Shown: positions 16,864-28,108 of the stretch, one piece after another
Layout: each line of letters opens with the position of its first letter
Position numbering within the stretch: the first letter of the stretch is position 1
Assembly: GCF_001305515.1 (NCBI RefSeq)
Contig: NZ_LJYW01000001.1
Coordinates: 4,173,934 to 4,237,933, forward strand
Reading direction: 5' to 3'
DNA from: Prosthecodimorpha hirschii
Lineage (GTDB): Bacteria > Pseudomonadota > Alphaproteobacteria > Rhizobiales > Ancalomicrobiaceae
DNA: 64,000 nt
The notes under the pieces: generated by a model
Database searches by the model: none
The model's input: only the letters and a program-made list of their open reading frames with translations
What the model was told of the DNA's origin: nothing
Program-made: the position numbers and the translations under genes

Positions 16864-17544
16864 TGTGTGCGTCTCGTCGGAAATCGGAGACGGCGCACCG
16901 TCGGGCGGGTTTACCGCGCCGACGGTGCAGGGTAGCGTGACCCTCGCTCTTCGCAGAGCAACGGGGGTTCACCCCTAAGAGCCGTTAGACCGCGCCAACG
17001 GTCTGCGGCTCTTTCCGTATCCGGTACCCTTGGTGGCCAAGGGCAGCCACGGGATCGAACCCGCAGCGACATTTTCCTTGTCCAACGCGGTTCCACACAA
17101 GCCCATAGGGGCCGGTTGTACCCTTGTTCATGTCGGTCAGGACATAAAGTTTGGTCGGATGCCTCTACGCCCGATGAAACATGACTACATTGGCCAAGCA
17201 CTTTTGAACCGAACCTGCAAGTCATCGGAATCGCAGAAATCGAAGCATTACTAATGGGTTGTGCGGCTTCGCGACTCGAAGTGAATACTGTGCGGCCTGC
17301 TCATAAAATGCTTCCAGGATTGCCCCTCTCATCAGAATGCTGCTTTCGAGATTTACTCCACAACTCTGTGAACGGCGAGGGTGACTTGTCTCGGATTCGG
17401 GCGGCCGAAAGGGGGCGATTGCGTCTTCCGCGAACCATGCGGCGCGAATCGCCCCCGATCGTTGCGTTGTTCGGCAAGGCTTGAGACAGTCCGACGACGC
17501 AGATTCGGGCCGGGCAATGGCCTGTGCCGGGAGCGATGGGCGGG
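16864..17544. other. Gene-free control region with several hairpins
   Basis: About 680 bases without a convincing gene, between the leftward alpA-like and rightward hsdM genes. Three inverted repeats lie close together: GGGG/CCCC at 16963-16975, a long stem at 16978-17012 (AGAGCCG/CGGCTCT outside, AGACCG/CGGTCT inside) followed by TTTCC, and CCTTGG/CCAAGG at 17028-17042. The part from 17060 to 17400 is AT-richer than its surroundings and should contain the hsdM promoter; I could not pick a convincing -35/-10 pair. An origin of transfer cannot be excluded. Confidence 0.55.
16978..17012. terminator. Strong stem-loop, possible terminator or attenuator
   Basis: Seven-base outer arms AGAGCCG/CGGCTCT and six-base inner arms AGACCG/CGGTCT separated by a small asymmetric bulge, loop CGCCAA, then TTTCC on the plus strand. 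It lies in the leader side of the alpA-like gene, so it could attenuate that transcript or end one entering from the right. Confidence 0.4.
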
Positions 17545-19394
<1,850 letters not shown>

Positions 19395-19398
<4 letters not shown>

Positions 19399-20690
19399 CT
19401 ACCGATGAGTGGCTGGAAGCGCCTCTTGAGCATTTCCTGACTCGGGCGACATACGGTTTTACAAATCCGATGCCCACAACATCGGAAGGCCCCTTCATGG
19501 TGACGGCCAAGGACATCAACGATGGCCGTATCGTTTATGAACAGGCACGACGAACCTCGCGTAACGCATATTTGGAAAGGCTGACCGACAAAAGTCGACC
19601 GAACGTCGGCGACGTTCTTGTCACTAAAGACGGGACTCTAGGTCGAATTGCCATTGTTGATCGCGCAGATATTTGCGTGAATCAGTCAGTCGCAGTATTA
19701 CAGCCAAATAATTTAATTCGATCCGCCTTCTTGAAACTCGTTCTCGAAGAGCCCAACAATCATCAGCGGATGCTTAGCGAAGCTGAGGGTTCAACCATCA
19801 AGCATATCTATATAACGCGTTTGGCCAAACAGCCTGTGCGCGTACCGTCGCTTGCCGTTCAAGACAGCGTCCTTTCGATAGTGTCTCCTCTCGATCGAAA
19901 GATCGAACTGAACCGGCGCATGAACGAGACGCTGGAGGCGATGGCGCGGGCGATCTTCAAGGATTGGTTCGTCGATTTCGGCCCGACCCGCGCCAAGCAG
20001 GAAGGCCGCGCGCCCTACCTCGCCCCGGACATCTGGTCCCTCTTCCCCGACCGCCTTGACGATGAGGGGAAGCCGGAAGGGTGGAACATCGCTCCACTTG
20101 GGACGTGCTTCGACGTGAATCCTAGCGAGGCCATTCGGCCCGGCAGCGAGGCGCCTTACCTCGATATGGCGGCTCTACCAACGACCGGCCCGAACGCCGA
20201 CGAGCCTGTTGATCGTGAATTCCGGTCCGGATCGAAGTTTCGAAACGGCGATACTTTGGTGGCGCGGATCACGCCATGTCTGGAGAACGGGAAAACAGCG
20301 TATATCCAACATCTTCCCGCTGACTCGGTCGGTTGGGGATCGACTGAGTTCATTGTGTTGAGGAGTCGACCACCAATCCCGATATTCGTCCCCTATCTCG
20401 TTGCGCGTCTTGAGGATTTTCGGGAGCATGCGATCCGCAGCATGACCGGCACGTCGGGTCGTCAGAGGGTCAATGCAAGTGACATTCAGAGGTATTTTCT
20501 CTTCAGTCCAAATAAGTCTGAGCTGTGGCAGGTCTTCGCCCGAATAGGGACACCGATGTTCGAGCGTATCGCGGCAACCCAAGCAGAATCCCGCACCCTC
20601 GCTGCTACCCGCGACCTCCTCCTCCCCAAACTCATGTCCGGCGAGGTCCGCATCCGCGAAGCCGAGAAGGCCGTCGAGGACGCCCTATGA
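19395..20690 (+). CDS. hsdS: Type I restriction-modification system, specificity subunit
   Basis: HsdS determines the DNA sequence recognised by the HsdM/HsdR complex. The 431-residue protein has two target-recognition domains: the first covers about residues 1-160 and the second about 225-385. They are separated by the conserved helical spacer [20 protein letters not shown], with a related helix at the C terminus ([16 protein letters not shown]). Base composition in both recognition domains is clearly more AT-rich than in the flanking spacer and in hsdM, the usual sign of recombinational exchange. It overlaps hsdM and fic by four bases each (ATGA). Confidence 0.92.
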
Positions 20691-21805
20691 CGGCCGTCGC
20701 CTATCACCTCGGCGCCTTCCCGCCGACGACGCTCGACTGGCCGGCCCTGCTGCCGCTGATCGGCCCGGCCAATGCGGCCATCGCCCGCTATGCCGGTCTG
20801 CTCGAAGGCATCCCGAGCCCGAACGTGCTGCTCTCGCCGATGACCGTGCAGGAAGCCGTCTTGTCGAGCCGCATCGAAGGCACGCAGGCGACCATGGGCG
20901 AGGTGCTCGAACTGGAAGCCGAAGGCGGCCCGGTCGACGAAAGCACGCCGAAGAAGGCCGATATCCGCGAGGTCCTGAACTATCGGGCCGCCCTGAACGA
21001 GGCCACCCGGCTCCTGGAGACCCTGCCGCTGTCGCAGCGCCTGCTGCGCGAGACACACCGGGTCCTGATGCAGGGCGTCCGGGGGCGGACCAAGGATCCG
21101 GGCGAGTATCGCCGCATCCCGAATTGGATCGGACCGGCCGGCTGCACGCGGGAGACCGCGCGCTTCGTCCCCGTGAGCGCCGACCGCCTGCCGGAGGCGA
21201 TGGACGCCTGGGAGCGGTATTTGCACGCCGACGCCCCCGACATCCTGATCCAGCTCGCCATCGCGCATGCCGAGTTCGAGGCGATCCATCCGTTCCTGGA
21301 CGGCAACGGTCGTCTGGGCCGGCTGATCGTCCCGCTGTTCCTCTATAGCCGCAACCTCCTGACCCGACCGAATTTCTACCTCAGCGAATATCTCGAAAGT
21401 CACCGGGACGAGTATTACGACCGGCTCCTCGCCATCTCCCGCGACGGCGACTGGACCGGCTGGTGCGCCTTCTTCCTGCGCGCCCTGATCGAACAGGCGC
21501 AGACGAACCAGACCCGTGTACAGGCCATTCTCGAACTGTACCATCGCCGCAAGGACTGGATCGCCGCCGAGACTCATTCGCAATACGCGGTTCGCGCCCT
21601 GGACTGGTTCTTCCGCCGCCCGATCTTCAAGTCCGGCGACTTTCGGGCATCCGCTGAAATTCCGGCGCCCACGGCGACGCGCATTTTACGCGTGTGTCGG
21701 GACAGTGGTATGCTTCGAGAATTGCGTCCCGGGAGCGGAAGGCGGGCGGCCATCCTCTGCTTTCCGGAGCTTCTGAACATCGCGGAGGACCGCATTGCCT
21801 TTTGA
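20687..21805 (+). CDS. Fic family protein (class II inhibitory motif) with C-terminal winged helix
   Basis: Fic proteins usually attach AMP from ATP to a target hydroxyl. The 372-residue protein contains the complete catalytic loop HPFLDGNGRLGR near residue 203. The N-terminal inhibitory helix has SSRIEG (residues about 62-67), so activity should be auto-inhibited (class II). The N-terminal Fic_N-type domain precedes it. The C terminus (SAEIPAPTATRILRVCRDSG, then REL and GRRAAILCF) resembles a winged helix and could bind DNA. The gene is embedded in the restriction operon with a four-base overlap to hsdS. A target in the restriction complex or in translation is possible but unproven. Confidence 0.9.
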   Translation: MTAVAYHLGAFPPTTLDWPALLPLIGPANAAIARYAGLLEGIPSPNVLLSPMTVQEAVLSSRIEGTQATMGEVLELEAEGGPVDESTPKKADIREVLNYRAALNEATRLLETLPLSQRLLRETHRVLMQGVRGRTKDPGEYRRIPNWIGPAGCTRETARFVPVSADRLPEAMDAWERYLHADAPDILIQLAIAHAEFEAIHPFLDGNGRLGRLIVPLFLYSRNLLTRPNFYLSEYLESHRDEYYDRLLAISRDGDWTGWCAFFLRALIEQAQTNQTRVQAILELYHRRKDWIAAETHSQYAVRALDWFFRRPIFKSGDFRASAEIPAPTATRILRVCRDSGMLRELRPGSGRRAAILCFPELLNIAEDRIAF

Positions 21806-21822
21806 CGATCATGCGCGCATCG

Positions 21823-21875
21823 CAAACCGATTTGTGGATCATGAAACCGCCCTTCATGATCCACAAATCGGTTTG
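21823..21875. promoter_or_regulatory. Perfect 23-bp-arm palindrome between fic and hsdR
   Basis: Two perfect 23-base arms (left arm starts CAAACCGATTTG, right arm ends CAAATCGGTTTG) enclose a seven-base loop. A third partial copy, GATGATCCACAAG, follows at 21885-21897, just before the hsdR start at 21920. No T-run follows, so a simple terminator is less likely. It may be an operator, possibly for the winged-helix part of the Fic protein, or an RNA structure limiting hsdR expression. Confidence 0.75.
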
Positions 21876-21919
21876 TCGCGCACGGATGATCCACAAGCCC
21901 CACCGAGAGGACGGCCCTG

Positions 21920-24900
21920 ATGGCCTTCCTCTCCGAGACCGCGGTGGAAGACCTCGCCCTCGACCGCCTCGTCGCGCTCGGCTACGCGGCCGGGACGGAA
22001 GCGGTGATCGGACCCGACGGCTCGGCGCCCGAGCGGGAAGCCTATTCGGACGTGCTTCTCCTCGCCCGCCTGCGCGCCGCCGTCGCGCGGCTGAACCCCG
22101 CCCTGCCGGTCGACGCCCTCGCCGACGCCCTGCGCAAGATCTCCGCGCGGGGGTTCCCCGGTCTCGTCGAGGAGAACCGCCGCCTGCACAGGCTGATCGT
22201 CGACGGCGTACCGGTCGAATATCGCGGCGCCGACGGCGCGATCCGCGGCGACTTCGTCCGCCTCGTCGACTTCGGTAATCTCGCCGCGAACGATCTCCTC
22301 GCCGCGCGCCAGTTCACCGTCATCGAGGCGGGCCGCGAACGCCGCCCCGACATCGTGCTCTTCGTCAACGGCCTGCCGCTCGCCGTCATCGAGCTGAAGG
22401 CACCGGGCGCCGAGGGCGGCACGGTCGAGGCGGCCCATGCCCAGCTGCAGACCTACAAGGCCGAGATCCCGTCGCTGTTCCGCACCAACGCTCTGCTCGT
22501 CGCCTCCGACGGCATGACCGCCCGGGTCGGATCGCTGACGGCCGATTTCGAGCGCTTCATGCCCTGGCGCACCGCGGACGGCGCCACGGTCTTGCCCAAG
22601 GGCCGGCCCGAACTGGACACCCTACTCGACGGCCTGTTCGAGCCGGCTCGCTTTCTGGCCCTGCTGCGCGATTTCACGGTCTTCGCCGAAGCGCCGCACG
22701 GCCTCGCCAAGATCGTCGCCGGCTACCATCAGTTCCATGCAGTCGCCAAGGCGGTCCGCTCGACCTTGCACGCCCTGGCGAGCAACCAGGGCAAGCCGGC
22801 CGACGCCTACGGCTTCGGCTTTCGCGAGGATCCGGCCGCCTATGGCCTACAGGGCATCGACGACCACGCCCCGGGCGACCGGCGGATCGGCGTTATCTGG
22901 CACACCCAGGGCTCGGGCAAGAGCTACCTGATGACCTTCTATGCCGGTTGTCTTGTGCGACACCCGGAGATGCAGAACCCGACCATCGTGGTCCTGACCG
23001 ACCGGAACGATCTCGACGACCAACTCTTCGCGACTTTCTCCGCTTGCCGCGACCTGCTCCGGCAGACGCCGATCCACGTCGAAAGCCGCGAGGCCTTGAA
23101 GGAGGCGCTCGATCGCGCCTCGGGCGGCGTGATCTTCACGACCATCCAGAAATTCGCGCCGGCAACGGGGGCGACCGTGTTTCCGCGCCTGTCGAACCGG
23201 GCCAACATAGTCGTCATCGCCGACGAGGCCCACCGCAGCCAATACGGCTTCAGCGCGCGGATCGAACAGAAGACCGGCGCCATCTCCTACGGCTTCGCCA
23301 AGTACCTCCGCGACGCCCTGCCCAACGCCTCGTTCATCGGCTTCACCGGCACCCCGATCGAGGCCGAGGACGTCAACACGCCCGCCGTCTTCGGCAACTA
23401 CATCGACGTCTACGACATCTCCCGGGCGGTCGAGGACGGCGCCACGGTGCCGATCTACTACGAGAGCCGGCTCGCACGCATCGAACTGGCCGAGGACGAG
23501 AAGCCGCGCATCGACGACGAGCTCGAAGAGGTCACCGAGGAACTCGACGGCACCGAGCAGGAGAAGACGAAGCGCGAATGGGCGACGGTCGAAAAGCTCG
23601 TCGGCACCGAGAAACGCCTCGCCCTGATCGCGGAGGATCTCGTCCGCCACTTCGAAGACCGCCTCGCCGCGCTCGACGGCAAGGGCATGATCGTCTGCAT
23701 GAGCCGGCGTATCTGCGTGGCGCTCTACGACAAGATCGTCGCGCTCCGCCCGGACTGGCATTCCGACGACGACGCGGCGGGCACGATCAAGATCGTGATG
23801 ACCGGCGCGGCGTCCGACCCGGTCGGGTGGCAGAGGCACATCGGCGGCAAGGCGCGCCGCGACCTCCTCGCCAAGCGCGCCAAGGACCCGGCCGACCCGC
23901 TGAAGCTCGTGATCGTGCGCGACATGTGGCTGACCGGCTTCGACGCCCCGTCGATGCACACGATGTATGTCGACAAGCCGATGAAGGGCCACGGGCTCAT
24001 GCAGGCCATCGCCCGCGTCAACCGCGTCTTCCGGGACAAGCCGGCCGGCCTCGTGGTCGACTATATCGGCATCGCCCAGAGCCTGAAGAGCGCGCTCGGT
24101 CGCTACACCGCCTCCGATCAGCGCGAGACCGGCATCGACGACGCCAAGGCGGTCGAAGTGCTGATCGAGCGGTACGAGATCGTTCGCGACATGTACCACG
24201 GCTTCGATTACCGGGGCGGCCTCGCCGGAACCCCGCAGGACCGACTGGCGATCCTCGCCGCCGCGGTCGAATGGATCCTAGCGCGACAGCACGAGGCGGC
24301 GCGGGCGGCGAAGGACGACGACAGCCGGAAGCGCGAACTCCGCCGCTATCAGGACGCCGTGGTCGCACTGTCGAAGGCCAACGCGCTCGCCGCTTCGAGC
24401 GACTACGCCCGCGCCATCCGCGAAGAGGTCGCCTTCTTCCAGACCGTCCGAGTCGTCCTGGTCAAATCCGCGGAAGGCTCCGGGACGTCCAAGACCGTCA
24501 AGGATTTTGCCATTCAGCAGTTGCTCGATCGCGCCGTCCTCTCGACGGAGATCGTCGACGTCCTGAAGGCCGCCGGCCTGGAGACGCCGAACCTCTCCGT
24601 CCTTTCCGACGAGTTCCTCGCCGAAGTGCAACAGATGGGGGCGAAGAACCTCGCCCTCGAAGCCCTGCGCAAGCTGCTCAACGACGAGATCCGGTCGCGC
24701 GGGAAATCCAACGTCGTCGAGACCAAGCGCTTCTCCGAACGCCTCGAAGCCGCCATCGCCCGCTACCACGGCAACGCCCTGACGACGGTCGAAGTCCTGC
24801 AGGAACTGATCGCCCTGGCCAAGGACGTCCGCGCCGCCCACCGCCGCGGCGAAGAGGAAGGCCTATCCCCGGAGGAAGTCGCCTTCTACGACGCGCTCGC

Positions 24901-25147
24901 CGAGAACGAGAGCGCGGTCGAAGTCATGGGCAACGACAGCCTGAAGGTCATCGCGCACGAATTGCTGGTCGGCCTCAAGGGTGGCGCCACGGTCGACTGG
25001 CATCACCGCGAGAGCGCACGCGCGAAGATGCGCGTGCTCGTGAAGCGGATCCTCCGCAAGCACGGCTATCCGCCGGACCTGCAGGACGCGGCGATCCGGA
25101 CGGTGCTGCGACAGGCGGAGTTGTTGTCGGCGAAGTGGGCGGCTTGA
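21920..25147 (+). CDS. hsdR: Type I restriction-modification system, endonuclease/translocase subunit
   Basis: HsdR uses ATP to pull DNA and cuts it at a distance from unmethylated sites. The protein has 1075 residues, the usual length. The N-terminal nuclease has the PD-(D/E)XK pattern [11 protein letters not shown] and AVIELKAPG near residues 135-160. The motor has Walker A in [10 protein letters not shown] near residue 330, the DEAH box in [13 protein letters not shown] near 432, motif III in FIGFTGTP, and the C-terminal RecA half with TGFDAP and [12 protein letters not shown]. All key residues are present, so the enzyme looks active. It is separated from fic by the palindrome at 21823-21875 and followed closely by the CBS-HEPN gene. 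Confidence 0.94.
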   Translation: MAFLSETAVEDLALDRLVALGYAAGTEAVIGPDGSAPEREAYSDVLLLARLRAAVARLNPALPVDALADALRKISARGFPGLVEENRRLHRLIVDGVPVEYRGADGAIRGDFVRLVDFGNLAANDLLAARQFTVIEAGRERRPDIVLFVNGLPLAVIELKAPGAEGGTVEAAHAQLQTYKAEIPSLFRTNALLVASDGMTARVGSLTADFERFMPWRTADGATVLPKGRPELDTLLDGLFEPARFLALLRDFTVFAEAPHGLAKIVAGYHQFHAVAKAVRSTLHALASNQGKPADAYGFGFREDPAAYGLQGIDDHAPGDRRIGVIWHTQGSGKSYLMTFYAGCLVRHPEMQNPTIVVLTDRNDLDDQLFATFSACRDLLRQTPIHVESREALKEALDRASGGVIFTTIQKFAPATGATVFPRLSNRANIVVIADEAHRSQYGFSARIEQKTGAISYGFAKYLRDALPNASFIGFTGTPIEAEDVNTPAVFGNYIDVYDISRAVEDGATVPIYYESRLARIELAEDEKPRIDDELEEVTEELDGTEQEKTKREWATVEKLVGTEKRLALIAEDLVRHFEDRLAALDGKGMIVCMSRRICVALYDKIVALRPDWHSDDDAAGTIKIVMTGAASDPVGWQRHIGGKARRDLLAKRAKDPADPLKLVIVRDMWLTGFDAPSMHTMYVDKPMKGHGLMQAIARVNRVFRDKPAGLVVDYIGIAQSLKSALGRYTASDQRETGIDDAKAVEVLIERYEIVRDMYHGFDYRGGLAGTPQDRLAILAAAVEWILARQHEAARAAKDDDSRKRELRRYQDAVVALSKANALAASSDYARAIREEVAFFQTVRVVLVKSAEGSGTSKTVKDFAIQQLLDRAVLSTEIVDVLKAAGLETPNLSVLSDEFLAEVQQMGAKNLALEALRKLLNDEIRSRGKSNVVETKRFSERLEAAIARYHGNALTTVEVLQELIALAKDVRAAHRRGEEEGLSPEEVAFYDALAENESAVEVMGNDSLKVIAHELLVGLKGGATVDWHHRESARAKMRVLVKRILRKHGYPPDLQDAAIRTVLRQAELLSAKWAA

Positions 25148-25224
25148 GGTGCGCGGTCCTGAAAGGTCTTCAGCGGGTAGCAGTTCAGCGGGCATTGGAA
25201 AATCTTAGGGATGCGGGCATTAAA

Positions 25225-26088
25225 ATGCAGGAAAAGAGAAGTGGCTCTCGGCGGAAAATGGACAGCATTGAAGAAGTTATTCTTTCGTATAAAGAGAATG
25301 ATCATAGTGTATTTCAGCAAAAACTCTCACTTAAGGACATCATGACAGAAAGAATTCAGTTTCGAAATGCGCTTTTGAATGAAACAGTCCGAGAAGCTTT
25401 CTATGGAGTTCCCGCAATCTTTGATGCGTTACCTGTTATTGGTGGGGCAGATCGCAAATCAAACACTGCCACATTTTTTGGCATCCTTGATCGTCGAAAT
25501 AAAATCGACATGAATTTGTCTGTCGGCAGCCAAATGGATCGCGCGGCGGCCCGACCCTTGCCTTTGTCTATGTCTATAATTGAGTACATTGTCACTCGCC
25601 GTCAGCAGCGGATGCATCTGATCTGTGATGAAAAAAGTAGACAAGTCGTTGGGTTGGTAACGGTTCATGATTTGGCGAGGCTTCCCGTTCGTTTAGCCCT
25701 ATTTGCAGCTTTACTGGACCTCGAAGACTCTGTCGGCCAGACAATCGAGAAGTTTGGCGGTCCGGAAGCGAATTGGGATCGCCTGATTTCAAATAATTCA
25801 GTGCGCCTTCTCGATGAATTCAATAAATCAAGAGTCAAAGCTTACGGTCCCGATGGTGGCGGCTCATTAATTTTAGAGATGGGTTTTGGGTTAAAGCTGT
25901 CAATTCTCAAAGGAATAAGCTCTCTCGGGTTGCTTGGGAACCTTCGATTGGCGAATACAAATTCACTTCGATTGCTTCGTAATGATATAGCCCATACAAA
26001 ACCTCTGCGAAATCTGCACAGTCTGTCTCAGGATGTTCAGCATGCGCTTTTTTTGACCCGTGAACTGAAACAAAGGCTGCAGTCCTGA
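25225..26088 (+). CDS. Probable CBS-pair protein with C-terminal HEPN ribonuclease-like domain
   Basis: Protein of about 287 residues, not a family I can name. The middle part looks like two CBS motifs: FDALPVIGG with FFGILDRRNKI (first), then PLSMSIIEYIVTRRQQRMHL with QVVGLVTVHDLA (second), about residues 65-160. The C-terminal helical part contains LRLLRNDIAHTKPL; RNDIAH fits the HEPN R-X4-H signature (Arg near 252, His near 257). CBS pairs sense adenine nucleotides and HEPN domains are often RNA-cutting toxins, so a nucleotide-gated effector is a plausible inference. The start is uncertain (ATG 25225 or 25258; TTG further up). The gene is much more AT-rich than hsdR, which ends 77 bases upstream on the same strand. 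Confidence 0.6.
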   Translation: MQEKRSGSRRKMDSIEEVILSYKENDHSVFQQKLSLKDIMTERIQFRNALLNETVREAFYGVPAIFDALPVIGGADRKSNTATFFGILDRRNKIDMNLSVGSQMDRAAARPLPLSMSIIEYIVTRRQQRMHLICDEKSRQVVGLVTVHDLARLPVRLALFAALLDLEDSVGQTIEKFGGPEANWDRLISNNSVRLLDEFNKSRVKAYGPDGGGSLILEMGFGLKLSILKGISSLGLLGNLRLANTNSLRLLRNDIAHTKPLRNLHSLSQDVQHALFLTRELKQRLQS

Positions 26089-26238
26089 AGCTGGCATTTG
26101 CGAAGAAAAATCGAACGCGAGGTGGCGGCGACAATCCGCTGTGCCCTTCGGGGGATACAATCGAGATAGGGGGTATATTTGGGGGTGCCAGTGAAAAATC
26201 AGAGATAAAAAAATCAAAGAAAACAATTAGATAATTAA

Positions 26239-26265
26239 CTGGTTCGAGTCCGGCCTGGGCACCAT
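26239..26265 (+). repeat. attR core: copy of the tRNA-Leu 3' end
   Basis: Repeats the tRNA segment at 13535-13562 (CTGGTTCGAG through GGGCACCAT) with one G missing. It has no tRNA body upstream, as expected for the distal attachment site. The island sequence on its left is very AT-rich. Confidence 0.85.
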
Positions 26266-26485
26266 CGTCTCGTCCGACACCGTGCGCAAGAACCCAAAAA
26301 TTGGCGGTAATCGGCGGGGTTCCATCAGCTTGTTGTCCGATGCGCGCCGCTGAGGGTCCGTTGAATCCCGTCTGATTGGGGGGCGAGTGGGCGGTATCGG
26401 CTCGGCCCCCTTGAGGCGATGCCCCCAAGATGTCGCGCGCGGATGGAACGATTCGCGCTGCCGAACCGGCGGAACGGCCCTGCCA
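26266..26485 (+). pseudogene. Scar of a second DUF4102 integrase module
   Basis: From the attR copy to about 26485 the DNA aligns with the stretch after the intact tRNA-Leu (13562-13783), including TTGTCC, CGTCTGATTGGGGG and CCCCCAAGATGTCGC. The integrase ATG equivalent is at 26430, 166 bases behind the CCA, against 167 for the intact copy. The first residues match (MSRADGTIRAAEPAERP against MSLTDTAIRAAKPAERP), then similarity breaks off. This is the 5' end of a related integrase gene lost by deletion. Confidence 0.78.
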
Positions 26486-26545
26486 AGGCGGCGCAAGACT
26501 GGCAGCCCCCGGACGTTCCTGTGCCGCGGCATCCCGGGTGAGGCT

Positions 26546-26663
26546 CCAGAGCATTTCCCGATTGGATGGAATCATCCAATCGATAAGGAAATGCTCCAGA
26601 GTCAATGGCTTGAGCCGGTCCTTTTCGGTCGGATCGGTTCGATCTGACCGGGACAGACTCTAG
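26546..26663 (+). repeat. 118-bp palindromic repeat, copy A
   Basis: Element with a perfect hairpin CGATTGGATG-GAAT-CATCCAATCG at 26559-26582, then a conserved tail (GGCTTGAGCCGGTCCTTTTC) ending in GACTCTAG. The terminal CTAG gives the TAG stop of the leftward OmpR-type gene. Copy B at 31013-31130 is the same length in inverted orientation; a decayed copy C lies near 54287. Confidence 0.85.
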
Positions 26664-27391
26664 GAGGCGAGGGTCGTGCCGGGCGCCATCGTCTCGGGCC
26701 CGCGGTGCGGGCTGCGCAACTGAAAGCCGCGTCCGCGAATGGTGGCGATCAGGCTTTGATGGCCGTAGCCGAGGAGGGCCAGCTTGTGGCGCAGGTAGCC
26801 CATATAGACATCGACGACATTCAACGACGCCGACTCGTTCTGCGTCCAGACGGCCTCGTAGAGCGACTGGCGCGAGATCACGGCCTCCTTCGCGGTCATC
26901 AAGGCGGACAACAGGGCCGTTTCGCGTTCGGTCAGCACGACGGTCCCGTTGGGGGTCGAGACGATGCGGGTCGCGGGGTCGAGCGAAACGGTTTCGAAGC
27001 GCAGCCGGGTTGAACGGGGTGCGGCGCCGGCATCGGCGATCCGCAGGCGGACTTCGATGCGCGCGATCAGTTCGTCCATCGCGAACGGCTTGACCAGATA
27101 GTCGTCGCCGCCCGCATTGAGCCCGGCAACGCGATCGGCCACCGAAGTGCTGGCGCTGAGGAAGATGATCGGGCCGCGATAGTCCGCCCGCCGGGCCGCT
27201 TCGCAGACGACGAGACCCGACATGTCGGGCAATCCGACATCCAGCACGATCGCGACCGGATCGACGGATTGGACCATGTCCAGCGCCTTGGCGCCAAGAT
27301 CGACGGAGACGACCTCGTCGCCGCAGGCCGCCAAACCACGGCGCAGCAGAGATGAGATGTCCGGATCGTCTTCCACGACCAGAATCGTCAC
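26660..27391 (-). CDS. OmpR/PhoB-type response regulator
   Basis: Response regulator of 243 residues. The receiver has acidic residues in VVEDDPD, the phospho-Asp in IVLDVGLPDMSG, Ser/Thr in IFLSAST and Lys in YLVKPFAMDE. The C-terminal winged helix has LTERETALLSALM and YMGYLRHKL with RGRGFQL. It starts at GTG 27391, supported by GGGAGG about nine bases upstream; the open frame upstream is a shadow of the cytochrome gene. No kinase is adjacent in the same operon; the nearest is the kinase at 28786. Its TAG stop lies inside the terminal CTAG of repeat copy A. A role in methanol regulation is suggested only by position. Confidence 0.86.
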   Translation of the reverse strand: MTILVVEDDPDISSLLRRGLAACGDEVVSVDLGAKALDMVQSVDPVAIVLDVGLPDMSGLVVCEAARRADYRGPIIFLSASTSVADRVAGLNAGGDDYLVKPFAMDELIARIEVRLRIADAGAAPRSTRLRFETVSLDPATRIVSTPNGTVVLTERETALLSALMTAKEAVISRQSLYEAVWTQNESASLNVVDVYMGYLRHKLALLGYGHQSLIATIRGRGFQLRSPHRGPETMAPGTTLAS

Positions 27392-27636
27392 GCCCTTGAC
27401 CTCCCTGCCGATCGCTCGGGTTTTCGCCCGGGTTTTCGCCCGGGATTTCGTCTGTCGGGCCGGAGGACCGCGATCCCCGTCGACCCGAGACGCCTCCACG
27501 GATGCGCCGCCACGGATGCTAGGGGCGGCAAAAGCAGGGCGATACCGGCAAGGCTTGCAGACCATGCGGGAAGTTCTTCCAACCCGCCGTCGCGCCCGGC
27601 CCGGCCGGGCCGGACGGCGAGCTCGGTTCGAAGAGG

Positions 27637-28095
27637 TCATTCCGGCTTGCGGTACTTGGCGTGGCAGCCCTGGCAGACCTGCTGGTACTGATCGAAGGCG
27701 TAGCGGAAGGCGCCGTCGCCCTGGCGGGCGGCGAAGACCAGAAGGATGGCGCTGCGGTTCATCTCGTCGAGCCGCGCGTCGAAATCCTCCTTGTTCTGCC
27801 AGAGGGCCGGCAGGGCGGCGGAAGTCTCGGCCTGCGACCCCTCCGGGAACAGGTTCGGCAGAACGGCCGTCGCCTCGGAGACCGTGCGGACGCTGTCCTT
27901 GACGAGATCGGGATCGAGCTTCGCCTTGCCCTGCGCCATCTCGCGCATCACCTTGGTCGCCTTGACGACCGCGACCATCAGCCTCTGGCGGGCTTCGACC
28001 AGCGTTTCGCCCCGGGTTCCGGTCGAGACCAACGTCAGCGCGAGCGCGGCCACGCCAGCCGCCGCTGCCAGACGACACCCCATCCACTGCTTCAT
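27637..28095 (-). CDS. Cytochrome c' (class II cytochrome c)
   Basis: Exported heme protein of 152 residues. A signal peptide (MKQWMGCRLAAAAGVAALAL) precedes a four-helix bundle with the single heme site CQGCHAKYRK at the extreme C terminus, the class II arrangement. Family members bind NO or act as electron carriers. ATG 28095 has GGAGGAG about six bases upstream. It begins 13 bases behind mxaB, so it is probably the last gene of the mxaH-kinase-mxaB operon. A cytochrome c' in this position of a methanol cluster is unusual as far as I know. Confidence 0.83.
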   Translation of the reverse strand: MKQWMGCRLAAAAGVAALALTLVSTGTRGETLVEARQRLMVAVVKATKVMREMAQGKAKLDPDLVKDSVRTVSEATAVLPNLFPEGSQAETSAALPALWQNKEDFDARLDEMNRSAILLVFAARQGDGAFRYAFDQYQQVCQGCHAKYRKPE

Positions 28096-28108
28096 TCCCG
28101 TCTCCTCC

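Noticed and set aside
17035-17065. T-arm-like GGGATCGAACCCGC, suggesting a tRNA fragment on the minus strand
   Set aside because: The loop is one base short of a normal T loop and no acceptor or anticodon arm can be folded around it.
26266-26485. A functional second integrase start
   Set aside because: Similarity stops after about 17 codons and the frame has no catalytic domain.
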